Shown here piece by piece: positions 51,480 to 62,514 of a stretch of DNA of 64,000 bases. The notes below the pieces were generated by a model. It searched no databases and was not told where the DNA came from. It worked only from the letters and a program-made list of their open reading frames with translations. The translations under genes and the position numbers were made by a program. The stretch spans positions 26,654,572 through 26,718,571 of the forward strand of contig CM044879.1 of NCBI GenBank assembly GCA_024500155.1, in the 5' to 3' direction. The stretch's first letter is position 1. Every line of letters starts with the position of its first letter. The stretch comes from Chenopodium formosanum (Eukaryota; Streptophyta; Magnoliopsida; Caryophyllales; Amaranthaceae).

Positions 51480-51975
51480 GTCTTATGTGATGTAATACAG
51501 CTAGGCCTGTGTCCTGGGGCTGGAGGGGTAGAGTTGTGGAATCAGGTCGGGTCCGTTTGGGTCGTGTTTTCGAGTTTGATTTTGAATGTTCGTCATAGAG
51601 GTGTCAGATTGAGTTATCAGATGGAGTTTGGTTGGGTTGATTCTTGATGGGCAAAATCTTTTCTAATCGGGTGTGTTCAAGTCATGTTTATCTCTTGACC
51701 CACCTCGGTTTAGGTTGTTGTGATCTGTCTGGTTCGGATTTGATTTTGATCAGGTTTATTTGGGATCAATTTATATTCGAATCGAATAAGACCGTATTGA
51801 GTACAATTCGGTGCGTGTTGATTTTACTTCGTCATATCATATCCAGTAAAAAAGAAATATGAATTTGCTCCTTTAAATAGCGAACTAATTTTTATTTCAA
51901 ACCCATTGGGTTCGAGTTCGACTAAACTTCGGTTTGAGACTAGTCAAATTTCAATATTTAATTTAGATCAAGTCA
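51480..51975. repeat. GGGTCGGGTC-rich repeat fragment upstream of the RING gene
   Basis: Multiple GGTCGGGTC, GGGTCG and TTCGAGTTCGA words, resembling the block at 23190-23390. Short open frames here are not convincing. Confidence 0.4.
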
Positions 51976-51986
51976 TTCTTTATATT

Positions 51987-53105
51987 GTGACACTAGTTTT
52001 GTGCCCGTGCGATGTCCAGGTTGTTTATTGAATTTTAAAATAAAACTTTTATCTGAAATATATATGTTATTTGAATTTCCTACTCATGGATTAATAATCA
52101 CTTGACAATCATAATTGTCCGTTTATGGGTATTTTATGGATTACTAATCACTTGACAATTATACTTGTCCGTTTATGGGTATTTTATGGATTAATAATCA
52201 CTTGACAATCTAAAAAATTAGAATTAATTATGTACAACTAAAATGAACGGTTGTCTAAAGATCTCTTTTATTTTCTCTGAACATCTAGGGTAAGGTTGGT
52301 TGCATGTTAAGGCTTAAAAGAACGGTTATATTCTTATAAATAATAACAGGTCTCTCTGATTTTTTTTTTTTTCCTTTTGTACCTCTGTGGACCCGCCCAG
52401 TTTGAAATATATATTGGTATTTTATTGAAAATAAATATTGGTACTTTATTGAAAAAAAAAATTAATCAAAGTTTTATTGAATATAAACCTCTAATATATC
52501 TTTTTATCTTACTAAATCTATTCAAATTTAATCGAAAATAAAACTCTATAAAAAAAATTTATATCCCATTTCACAAATAATTATTTCGAATAAATTCAAA
52601 TAACTAATTGTCGCCTACGTGGCGTGACACTTGGAAAAAAGTTAAAATGTCAAGTGTCACTGTCTCGTGGCCTGGCTAAAAGTATTGAAAATAAATATTG
52701 GTATTTTATTGAAAAAAATTCTTAATCAAAGTTTTATTGAATATAAAACTCTAAAATAACTTTTTTTATCCTATTAAATCAATTCAAATTTATTAAAAAT
52801 AAAACTTTAAAAAACTTTTTTTAATCCCATTCTACAAAAAATATATTCAAAAAATAAATCCTACGTGTCATTTAAAAACCTTATTATTGTCGCCTATGTA
52901 GCGCCACACTTGGCAAAATGTTGGAATATCAAGTGTCGCTGTTATATGATTGTTTATCTCCATATAAACATTAAAGTATAAACAATAAATTACACATTTA
53001 AATAGATAGAGTGTACAATAAATATTGTACATTAGTTGTGAAGTTACTTAATTTGATCCAAAGTTACCTTAATATAAATAAAAACTAGTGTGTAGCCCGG
53101 CGCTG
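51987..53105. repeat. Dispersed repeat with tandem subunits
   Basis: Begins CACTAGTTTTGTGCCCGTGC and ends near CTAGTGTGTAGCCCGGCGCT, the same head motif as at 34838. At 52082-52210 a ~57-nt unit (TAATCACTTGACAAT...) is repeated about 2.5 times, and a ~270-nt unit containing TATTGGTATTTTATTGAAAA and AAGTGTC(A/G)CTG is duplicated (52418-52675, 52685-52960). Confidence 0.55.
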
Positions 53106-53159
53106 CATCAGGTTGCTACTGTAATTATTCTTTGTGGTTTTTTTTTTTCTTTTTTTTTT

Positions 53160-54282
53160 GGGAAATTCTCTTTGGTAAACTCATACTTTTTAATTTTCTT
53201 AGTGGTAAACAATAAAAAAACTTATTATCCTTGGTAAACCCTAATTATCTTTACTAAATCAATGGTAACATTAATGATGATTTTATATAATTACATAACT
53301 ATGGTTAACATTATTTTAAAAAAAATAAAATTAAATTCCTAAAATATCCCACTTAATACACTCAAATTACAAAAATACCCTCACCCAAACCCAATCTATC
53401 ACCATCTTCATCCTCTTCTCTTTTCTTCCTCTTTACCTTTCTCACTTTCAAGATCCCCCCCAATCACCACCGGCCAGCCACCCTACCCCCACCCACGCCG
53501 GCGCCCCGCGCCCAGCCTTCACTCGCCAGTGCGCATCTCTCCTTCCCCTTGAACCACCACCCCCTCCCCAAACAATCCCTCACATCCTTAATCTCTCCTA
53601 CCTAAACAATGTATTTCACTTCAAAATCTCCCCAATTTATGTAATTCCTCCTTCAATTAGGTTGATAATCAATTGAAATCAGAGATCCGACTACCACGCC
53701 ATTGATGCTTTGAACTTTTGAAGGTCGGGATTTTTGTTTTTTTTTTTTTTCTGATGATATATATTTGCGCGACAAACACACCTAGCGAGGGAGGGGGAGG
53801 GGGCTGGGACGGCCAGTGAGGGAGGGAAGGGTATGAGACGGCCGAGGAGGGAGGAGGAAGGGGAAGAGATGCGACGACCAGGGAGGGTAGGTTTTCGATG
53901 GGGTGGATCTCATGGAGGATTGGCTTTTTTAGGTGGGTTTAGGGCGAATTGGGTGGGCGGTGAAGTTGGGTCGGTTGTTGGTGGTAATGTCAACGGTTGG
54001 AAGGTGGTTCTGGTGGTGATGGCGATGACGGCTATGGTTGCGGTGGTTTTGGTTGATGGCTGTACCTTTTGGGTGGTTGAAGTTTTTTTTGGGGAAAGCT
54101 ATAATTAAGGATAAGGGCTAAATTAGTCATTAAGTCTTAGTTAACTAGGGTTAAGCTTATAATTTCATTTAGTTTACCATTTAATAATTATAACTAATTA
54201 AAGTTTACCAAGGATAATAAGTTTTTTTATTGTTTACCACTGAGAAAATTAAAAAGTATGAGTTTACCAAAGAGAATTTCCC
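53160..54282. mobile_element. Mutator-like non-autonomous element in a T-tract
   Basis: Long TIRs beginning GGGAAATTCTCTTTGGTAAA at both ends, with similarity past 90 bp. Flanked by T10 on each side (53150-53159, 54283-54292), compatible with a 9-10 bp target duplication. GC-rich interior (CCGGCGCC at about 53500; G-rich right half); the 91-codon open frame at 53833-54108 is Gly/Val-rich with no recognisable domain. Confidence 0.85.
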
Positions 54283-54404
54283 TTTTTTTTTTGTTTGCAA
54301 ATGAGGAAAACATCCAAAAAGAAGAAACCAAAACAAAGTAAAAAAACCAATCTATTAGCCTAAGTAGGAGGTATGAGACGAGGGAAAGCCACGCCTCTTA
54401 CATC

Positions 54405-55340
54405 CTACTCCAATATCCTACGAAGCTCTAAGGGAGCGGAACCTAAGATTATGAGATCAATATATTGAGTCACTTCCTGATTAGCAAGCCAATCAGCCGC
54501 ACGATTCCCTTCGCGAAAAACATGAACAACCTTCACTTCCCAATCGGTATTGTTAATTAAAGAGCGACAATGCAAGCGTTTATAAAGTGAGCACACTTAC
54601 CCCTTCCTTGATCATCAGAGTTCAAAGCTTGCACACATGCTAGATTGTCAAGTTGGATAATAAGCTTGCTTAATTGTAAGTTGTGAGCAAGTTCAATTCC
54701 ACGCCTCAAAGCCATAGCCTTAGCTCGAAACGTTGTACAGTACATATGCCCAGATTAATGGAAATTGCGGAAATATAGTTCCCCGCATGGTCTCTAATAA
54801 TTGCTCCACCACCAGCCAGCCCAGGCAAACCTTTGGCTGCACCATCAGAGTTGAGGACATACCAACCAGCAGGAGCTGGCTTCTAGCCAATATAACTCTC
54901 TTGTTTCTTGTTAGAGCTCCCCTTTGAATTAGCTTCTTCTTCTCCAAAGAACTTCTCCAATTTTCATCAAATTGAACCTTCAAAAAAGCTTCAATATCAA
55001 TTGGATTCTCCTTACTTCTTACAAAAACAAAGTTGTTGCGCCAATGCCAAATCCTCCATAATGCAATTCTAATCTTAGCTGACCATGGGTTGTGATCAGA
55101 AGAAGAGTGATCCTCCAAATTGGTAGTTAACCAATTTTTTAAAACACCCTGGAAAAAAGGCAGAGAAGAGTCAGTTACTCCAAGTCTTCTCCACACACTC
55201 TTTACAGCATCACAATTGCGAAGAATATGAAGATTAATCTCTTCCAATGCGCCACAAATATAACACTTTGGGGAGTCAGTGATCTTCCTTTTGTACCTAT
55301 TCAGATTGCCTAGCAATCTGTGTCGTGACAACCAGGCCAA
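54405..55340 (-). pseudogene. LINE zf-RVT and RNase H remnant
   Basis: RHRLLGNLNRYKRKI and CYICGALEEINLHILRNCDAV form the zinc-binding module; RNase H follows in shifted frames: FRAKAMALRRGIELA (54725), LIIQLDNLACVQAL, and VVHVFREGNRAADWLANQEV (54530-54470). The RNase H Asp in QLDN and the HVFREGNRAAD motif are kept. Confidence 0.85.
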
Positions 55341-56439
55341 ATGAATGCCTTAATGCGCTGTTGGATAGGAGCATTCCAAATTGAACTCCAGACGCTATCA
55401 TTCAACTCAGAATTTTCCTTGCAAATGATGCGAATAGCAGACTTGATAGAGAACTTCCCTTTGGGGGAGTTTCCCCAATACAATAGGTCTTCAACATCGA
55501 GGTTGTCTTGCACTTCATGCGCTTCAATAAGCTGTAAAGTCTCTTGATCGAGTAGATGACCAAAAAGATCCCATCTCCACCCTTCACCATGCGCCCACAT
55601 CTCCTCAACTGTTGCGCCAAGTAGTTCATCTAGGATAGGCTGAATCGCCAGCTGAACTAAGGGAACATTAGAGACCCATCGATGATCCCAAAATAAATAA
55701 GGTTCGAGTTCCATTGCCAACAGCAACTCGAATGCCTTCACACAAATACTTGGCATTTTCAGAAATGACACGCCACACATTTGACATCCCTTGACGAGGT
55801 TCAAACATATCTGAGTCGCACGGACCCTTACAATACTTGTCTCAGAGAACACAAGCCCATAGAGCATTAGGATTGGTAAGCATATGCCACCCAAGCTTGG
55901 CTAGGAAGGCTGCGTTATTAGATTGACTGGCAGACCTTAAGCCGATACCACCTTGATCCTTCGATTTTTGTAAAGTATCCCAAGCAATAAGATGCACCTT
56001 ACGGGTAACCTCATCCCCTCCCCAAATGAATCTCCTTGTTCTTTTATCAATGTCATCACACACTGTCTTGAGGATCTAAGCCGTTTGCATTGAATAATAA
56101 GCCAACGAAGAAATAGTGGACTTAGCAAGTGCAATACGTCCGGCTAGAGAAAGATATTTCGATTTCTAACCCGAGAGTCTTCTATCGATTTTTTCACAAA
56201 AGTACTAAAAGTGTCACGAGTCACCCTACTTGAGATAAGTGGCATCCCAAGATAAGTGCCTAGATCCGATGTGCTTTCCATCCCTAAAGTCGAAGATATA
56301 CTTTACTGCACACCCAAGTCTACATTATTTAAAAAATAGACTCTTGACTTTGCAAGACTCACTTTTTGCCCCGAAGCTTTGCAAAAGCGATCGAGACAAT
56401 CAAACACCACACCACATGAGCTTGTTCTTCATTTGCTTC

Positions 56440-57750
56440 CGCAAATAGGATGATATCGTCCACAAAGAAAAGGTTAGAAAGAAGGGGCCCATTCCTACTT
56501 GCCCGTATCGGTTTCCACCTCCCTTGAACAATAACTTCCTAAATAGTTTGGTATAGTCTCTCCATACACATTATAAAGAGATAAGGGGAGAGAGGATCCC
56601 CTATACGAATACCTCGACTAGGCTTAAAACTTTGAGTAGGTTCCCCATTCCAAAGCACATTGAGTGAAGCCGATGTAACACATTCCATAATTACCTCTAC
56701 AAGAAGATAGGGAGGTTCATCTGTCGAAGAGTGTCTCTAATAAAAGACCATCGCAACCGATCATAAGCTTTCTCAAATCCGATTTTAAGGGCCATAAACA
56801 CTTTTTCTCCTTGCTTCTTTTTCATTGTGTGAACAACCTCTTGAACAATGACAATATTATCCGTTACTTGTCGCCTTAGAACAAAACTACCTTGTGTATT
56901 CGAAATTAGAATAGGGAGAAGAGGCTTAATGTCGTTCACAATAACCGTAGTAATGATCTTGTAGGCCACATTACAAAGGCCAATAGGCTTAAATTGAGAA
57001 GGAGCTTCCGGACTCTGAATTTTAGGAATGAGCACAATGTTGGTATCATTAAGATGATCTGGCAGACCATTGCCCTCTAGCGCACTTAACGCAACTTCGA
57101 ATACTTTATCTTTGACTAACTCCCAATTTTTCGGGTAGAAGAGAGATTTTAAGCCGTCAGGACCCGGGGCCTTCAAAGAACCCATATGTTTGACCACTTC
57201 CTCTATTTCCACTTGAGTAAATCTACGAGAAACCATTTCCCAGTAAGAAGGAGCCAAATCAGGGAAAACATCATTCGGAATATTGACCCTCTTCTGTGAA
57301 TAGGTTTGAAAAATAGTCCACCACCTTGCTTTTAACAATCTCCACATAATGAATCTAATTACCATCCTCCCCTTTGAGAGCCACTATTTTATTTTGCCAC
57401 CGCCTCACAACAGTACTTAGATGGAAAAAATTAGTTTTTTTGTCTCCATCCTTAATCCAAGTGATACGGGCTTTTTGGTACCAATAAAGTTCCTCTTCTT
57501 CCAAAATTTGGCCCAATTCTTTACAAAGAGAAGCTTCCAATTTTATAAGGCCTCGATGCGGATTAGAAGCCACGGACTTTTGAACTCCAGCAATCCTGGC
57601 AAGTAAAATTCGTTTTTGCCGAAAAATATTATGATAAACATCTTTGTTCCAAGATTGGAGATCATTAGCCAATTTCGACAAGGCAGGAACATGAGACGAA
57701 GAAGAATCCCATTTACTTTGAATGAAGTCTTGAAAATTCTCATGAGTCAT
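56440..57750 (-). pseudogene. LINE reverse transcriptase remnant
   Basis: From MTHENFQDFIQSKW (57750) through KAPGPDGL, LIPKIQ, the RPI-like KPIGLCNVAYKI block, TQGSFVLRRQVTDNI and ALKIGFEKAYDRL, to FVDDIILFAEANEE at about 56420-56466 in another frame. The catalytic motif A Asp (usually KIDFEKAYD) is Gly here, while motif C FVDD is intact. Frameshifts at about 57360 and after 56700. Confidence 0.88.
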
Positions 57751-57857
57751 CCAAGTGGCTTGGAAGCGGAAAGGTTTATTGATTGACGGGGGAGGAGCAA
57801 AACCATTCGAGTCAATAAAAAGGGGGCAGTGATCCGAAGCAATGGCAGGTAAGTGCT

Positions 57858-58538
57858 TGAATATGATGATATGTGAATATGTACCTGATATTTATAATGA
57901 TTTTTTTTTGTTTTAATTACACCCTGTGATAATCAATTATATCCTTGGATATACTAGGTTCACACATAAGGGATGTGTTCTCACATGATCCCATATCTCT
58001 ATACATATAGGGAACTGCTAGAATGAGAAACGGGAAAACCACTAATTCCTTAACCATCATCTTGGTTTAAAATTCGAATTACCTTATCTTTTTATTCTTA
58101 TCTTTTTCATATTTATATATTCCTAACCACTCAATTATGTGTTGAAAGTTTATGTAAATTTCATAATATAGCATCTTCAATGTAATGTACTAATCTCCCA
58201 TCAAAGACTTCATATTATGCACTACAATCAAGTGGCTTTGATGGGAAACTCCAACATCCTCATCCTCATCCTCATCCTCACCCATATTATCCTTATAAGC
58301 AGTTGACAACACGTCAACTTTTCAGCTGAAAGCCTGAAAATCGTAAAAATGGGAAAACATAAATAGAGTTGTGAAACCAATGCTTAATGTGCCGACATGC
58401 ATTGTTGCGTAATTGTGCATTGAGGATACAACAGACTAGTAAATTAAAGAGCTTTGAAACTAATATTTATACTCCAAATTTAATATTGCATCAATACAAC
58501 AAAGTGAGAAGATAACACAAGAAAGTATTGATCTTCCC
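57858..58538. other. Intergenic, no feature seen
   Basis: AT-rich sequence between the LINE and the hAT element, with a short (CCTCAT)n stretch at 58258-58284. Confidence 0.6.
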
Positions 58539-59064
58539 TAGGGCTGTTCACATTAGGTTAACCGTACCGTTAAGGCTTAACGGTACGGTTAACCGTTAGA
58601 CCGGTTACTTAAAAACACGAACCTTAACCGTACCGTTAAGAAACGGAACCACAACGGTTAACCGTTTCTTAACGGTACGGTTACAGGTTAACCGTTAACC
58701 ATTAATTTGAATTTAAATTAATATTTTTTTGCTCTTCCAATAGTTCCAATCCTAATATATAATTAAATATAAACAATAATAAGTTCCAATAAGTTGGATA
58801 CAAACGAATAAAGATTCTTTTAGATGAAACTTACATACCTATATTATTTTCTTCAAAAAAGTATATAAAAAATAAATTTTTTTATCTTGACGGTTAACCG
58901 ATGGTTAACCCTTAACTCAAAACTGTAACCATAATCGTAACCGCTAACCGCTTAATTTAACGGTTCGGTTAACCGTAACCGTTAAACTTTAACGGTACGG
59001 TTAATAAACTATTAAATTTGCCGATTATACCGGTTAATGGTTACGGTTTTTTTGCACACCCCTA
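58539..59064. mobile_element. hAT-type non-autonomous element (526 bp)
   Basis: Left end TAGGGCTGTTCACATTAGGT; inverted right end TAGGGGTGTGCAAAAAAACC. Flanked by 8-bp ATCTTCCC / ATATTCCC (one mismatch). The interior contains many AACGGTTAACCGTT-type palindromic words at both sides. About 100 bp downstream of the securin stop codon. Confidence 0.82.
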
Positions 59065-59168
59065 ATATTCCCTTTACCAACAAAAGAAAGCAGCAATCTA
59101 TTTTATTCTACAATCATGGAACTGTACTAGCCTACTAATAAAGCCAAGATGTCACAGGGAAATGAATG

Positions 59169-59378
59169 CTACTTTGTAATTACTAGGGTTTTCATGCAGA
59201 GAGAACTCTTGAGGCTCTTGATTGGTGACTCCTTGAGCTTTAAGGGTGAAAAGTCCAAATTAGTAAATTCCATACTCCAATCAGGGCACCTAGGAGACTT
59301 TGGTGCTAGAGGACTTGTAGGGGCGTAGATATCCCAAGTTTCGAATTCCATCTCTTCGATATCCATTGGAATTTCAAG
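59169..59378 (-). CDS. Securin exon 3 and stop
   Basis: Acceptor GTTTCAG; LEIPMDIEEMEFETWDIYAP acidic patch, then Ser-Pro-rich tail ending LVITK-stop. Confidence 0.85.
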   Translation of the reverse strand, partial: LEIPMDIEEMEFETWDIYAPTSPLAPKSPRCPDWSMEFTNLDFSPLKLKESPIKSLKSSLCMKTLVITK

Positions 59379-60067
59379 CTGAAACATAAAAGCATGTGTA
59401 TGATGAGCAAAACGGATAGAGAAGTGGGGGGGGGGGGGTGGCTTGGGGAAGAATATAAGAGAACCAAGTCACATCATATCAGGACAAACCTCCAGATTCG
59501 GGGACTTAGACAATTCAGGGTGCTTAGGAGTTGCAACAAATACATAATCTGAAATTACAAACCATGTATAATTTATCATCAACACAACCAAATCAATAGA
59601 AAGTATACAATCCAGTAAGAAATTCTTTCAGCATAGGTGTTACCTCTTTTAAGAGCAACAATTTCTAGGAAATAATCCAAGCTTATGAATTGTCGATTTG
59701 CCTTGACGCACTCATTATGGTTATGCAGAAAACCTTCCCCTACAGCAAAACTTTGGACTTGCTCTTTCTTAACAGCTGCTGAAACACTATGAGTGTAATG
59801 ATTTTTAGCCGATTTTTCTTTAGCAATCGGCTTCTTAGAGTTTGTTAGATCACCAAGAGGTTTCCTGTCAACCTTATTAGGCTGCACCACCTTCTCTGGA
59901 GCCTTGAAACCACTGATATTCTTCACTGACGACTTATCTTTGGCAAGCGGCTTTGTAGAGTTGGTCACATCAGTAAGAGATTTCCTGGCCACTTGATCCC
60001 GATGAATCTTCTCATGAGCTCTAAACGCATTTTCATCCATTTTAATGATAGGTTGAAATGACATCAT
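59169..60067 (-). CDS. PATRONUS-type plant securin, 230 aa
   Basis: Exons 60067-59644, 59548-59490 and 59378-59169, phase-consistent. Securins of this plant family protect centromeric cohesin by holding separase until APC/C destroys them. Seen here: DEN box at residues 11-13, two destruction boxes RKSLTDVTN (28-36) and RKPLGDLTN (68-76), the family motif AVGEGFLHNHNEC (108-120), then an acidic/Ser-Pro C-terminus (MEFETWDIYAP, SPLAPKSPRCPDW). Arabidopsis PANS proteins share the DEN box, a D-box and GEGFLH (family knowledge). The start could be the first ATG, the adjacent ATG, or Met10, which directly precedes DEN; the first is used. Somewhat longer than PANS1, in part because the D-box segment is duplicated. 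Confidence 0.85.
59490..59548 (-). CDS. Securin exon 2 (59 nt)
   Basis: Acceptor TTTCAG, donor GTTTGT. Encodes DYVFVATPKHPELSKSPNLE; completes phase 1 to phase 0. Confidence 0.8.
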
Positions 60068-60072
60068 TGATG
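59644..60072 (-). CDS. Securin exon 1: DEN box, two D-boxes, GEGFLH
   Basis: Acceptor CTTAG at 60074-60073, ATG at 60067. Basic, Lys/Asn-rich and probably disordered. Ends phase 1 (AGA G) at donor GTAACA. Confidence 0.87.
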
Positions 60073-60576
60073 CTAAGTAATGGAAAGATTCAGTACACTT
60101 ATGTTATGGAACTGCAAGGAAATCAACCAGTGATACTACAACGAGATTACACACATGAACTTAACTTGCAAGAATCATCCTAAAATTGTTTGCGTTTCCG
60201 GGTAGTCAATTTGACAAAATAACCAAACCATAAAAATACACATCCGATACAGAAATCTAGTAAATTTCTCCACTATAAAGGCAGAAACAAGGAATGCATT
60301 CCAGATTTCCAGTTTACATCATACAAACCTACATTAACGCAAATTCTTTCCCACCTACTATATGGGCCGTAATTTCTTGAACAATCCCAATTCGAGTACA
60401 CTACTTATCAATCAATCAATCAAAGCCTTAATCTCATAAGTGAGGTCGGCTACATGAACAAAAATGATTATGAAGACCAAAATTCCACAAAAGAAGTGAT
60501 CATAATTAAGGAAATTGTAAAGTCAGGATTCCTCTAAAATCATCAGGAATAGGTCCATTTTCATCATTTCATTCTA

Positions 60577-60857
60577 CTCCCTCTGTCCCCGAAAGAACGA
60601 CCCATTTGGGTTGATTACGCGGGTATTAAGAAAGTTAAATAAAAAGAAGTAAAAATAAATTGAAAAGATAAATTTAGGGTTTGTAAAAAAATTGAGATAG
60701 AAAGTAATAAAATTACATGGAAAATCAAATTTTTATATGGGGAAGCTAATTTTGCACTAATATTGTTGCAAATTGGTGGGTGTTTTAATGCAAATGGGTC
60801 ATTCTTTTTGGGACTAAAATTTGGCCAAATGTGTCGTTCTTTCGGGGATGGAGGGAG
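60577..60857. mobile_element. Stowaway-type MITE (281 bp) in the securin leader intron
   Basis: CTCCCTCTGTCCCCGAAAGA and inverted CTCCCTCCATCCCCGAAAGA, flanked by TA. Same family as 18093-18377 (shared GGGTTGATT..., TATTGTTGCAAATTGGTGGG). Confidence 0.88.
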
Positions 60858-61131
60858 TAGCATTAATGGGTTATAAACAAAATCCTACAACACATTAGCA
60901 ACCAAATTTGACTCATTTTATCAAAATTGGTCTTGAAAAATCGCATAAAAATTCTCGCTTAAAAAATTCTACAGTAGCAACAAAATCGTTCGTTATAATC
61001 TTGAGTAATTGTAACGAATAGTTCATTAGTCCCCCCACCTTAGAAGAACCCTAAATCGATTATACAAACAATTAAATCAACGAAACCCTTGATTGTGAAA
61101 TTGATATTCGATTTTTAAGAAAAAAACTTAC

Positions 61132-61172
61132 CTTAGAATCTGTTTCTATGAATGAAAAAAAAACTCAGAAAC
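61132..61172 (-). other. 5' UTR exon of the securin gene
   Basis: Minus-strand TTCATAGAAACAGATTCTAAG followed by donor GTAAGTTT at 61131; joins acceptor at 60073. The outer end is placed about 30 nt below the TATA box. Confidence 0.6.
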
Positions 61173-61196
61173 CACTTCAATGGAGAATTCAGAGTA

Positions 61197-61207
61197 AGCT
61201 TAAATAG
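61197..61207 (-). promoter_or_regulatory. TATA-like box of the securin gene
   Basis: Minus strand CTCTATTTAAGC, in a CT-rich context about 70 nt upstream of the leader-exon donor. Good plant TATA fit. Confidence 0.55.
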
Positions 61208-61228
61208 AGGAGAGAGACGGAGAGAGAG

Positions 61229-61237
61229 AAACGGCTA
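61229..61237. promoter_or_regulatory. MSA-like mitotic promoter element
   Basis: Plus strand AAACGGCTA, containing AACGG followed by the YYA of the mitosis-specific activator consensus bound by MYB3R factors. It sits about 25 nt upstream of the TATA box. A weaker GACGGCTA lies at 61285-61292. Either could be chance. Confidence 0.4.
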
Positions 61238-61327
61238 AATGGTTTTTAAATTTCCTCAATTCTTTTCGTTTTCCCTATTTTTCCGACGGCTATCTTGGTT
61301 TTCCTCAAATCTCATCCATTGATTATA

Positions 61328-61351
61328 TGGAAATTTCACCAAATGCCTCTG

Positions 61352-61392
<41 letters not shown>

Positions 61393-62505
61393 CACCATAA
61401 ACCCATGCACATTTTCAAATACACCGTATAAACTTGAGTTTCACAAAAATGTCACTAAATGCCCTTAATGGCTAACGGCGGTTAATTCCGTTAGTCATTA
61501 AGGTTAATTATATCACGTAGCATGCTGCAATTGGTTCTCTTTTAATTAATTAATCAATTAATTACTTAATTAATATATAAAAAAATTAAATCTACCCCCA
61601 GCTACCCCCTCCCCTACCAAACTAACCCCCTGCCAGCGGTCGACGGCGCCGGTTGTCCCCCTACCCCTAGCCGAAACCGGCGTCGGTGGTCCCTATCCGC
61701 CGGCGAGGCCAACCCCTCCACCCTCGACACCCCCTCCCCTACTCCCTTACCCCATGACACCCGAAATCCTCCCCATCCCTCGAAAAACCCCCCTCCTTTA
61801 CGGCCGGCGTCCAAACCCCCTCCCCGGCGCCAGCGAACCTTTTTCGCCCCACCCCCCGCCATCCTTACCCCATTTCCACCCTAAACCATCACCCAAAAAC
61901 CCCTTAAACCCCTTAATCGAAAAAAACCAAATCAAAATCTAGGGTTTCGATTTGGGGGTTTTTCGGTTTTTTCGATGGTGGTTTAGGGGGGAAAGGGGGT
62001 GGGGCGAAAAAGGTTCGCCGGCGCCGGGGAGGGCGTTTGGACGCCGGCCGCGAAGGAGAGGGGTTTTTCGAGGGATGGGGAGGGGTTTAAGGGGAGGGGA
62101 AACGGAGGGAGAGGGGGTTGGATTCGTGGGTGGGGGCTGCCATCGCCGGCACCAGCGCAGGGGGAGGGGTGGGAGCTAGCGGCCTCCGCCGCCGCCGTCT
62201 GGCGGGGGATGGGTTGGTGGTGGGGCGTTGGGATTTGGGGAGGTCTTTGGTGGTTGGGTATTTTTTTTAATTTTTTTTATTTTAATTTTATTTAAAGTTT
62301 TTTTTTAATAATTAATTAACTAATATTACAACAACCAATTAGAGGCTGCCACGTGGCATATTAGTCATTAATGACTAACGGTGTTAACCGCCGTTAGCAT
62401 TTAGTGACATTTTTCTTAAACACAAGAGTATTTGGTGAATTTAAAAGTTTTGATGGATATTTGGTGAATAAAAAAATAACTAAGGGGCGTTTGGTGAAAT
62501 TTCCG
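61328..62505. mobile_element. Mutator-like element with GC-rich foldback interior
   Basis: TIRs GGAAATTTCACCAAATGCC / (inverted) GGAAATTTCACCAAACGCC, with 9-bp target duplication TTGATTATA (61319-61327, 62506-62514). Sub-terminal AACGGCGGTTAA. The interior is a long GC-rich inverted repeat: GGCCGGCGTCCAAACCCCCT at 61802 pairs with the region 62030-62050. Open frames across the interior are composition by-products. Its left edge is about 120 bp upstream of the securin TATA box. Confidence 0.88.
61353..61392. repeat. Poly(T) tract, about 40 nt
   Basis: Uninterrupted T-run inside the left TIR region of the Mutator-like element. Confidence 0.9.
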
Positions 62506-62514
62506 TTGATTATA

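Larger units (their letters stand above)
54283..57857 (-). mobile_element. 5'-truncated, degenerate LINE retrotransposon
   Basis: Reading right to left on the minus strand: the tail of the endonuclease domain (ASDHCPLF, 57857-57830), linker, reverse transcriptase, zf-RVT zinc-binding module (CYICG...H...C), RNase H, and a 3' poly(A) seen as a T-run at 54283-54292. ORF1 and most of the endonuclease are missing, as expected of 5' truncation during target-primed insertion. Several frameshifts and stops. No host gene role. Confidence 0.9.

Noticed and set aside
53833..54108. 91-codon Gly/Val-rich frame
   Set aside because: Lies in the G-rich half of a Mutator-like element; similar by-products occur in the other three.
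61614..62295. Open frames on both strands of the GC-rich element
   Set aside because: Arg/Gly/Pro-rich by-products of an inverted GC-rich repeat.
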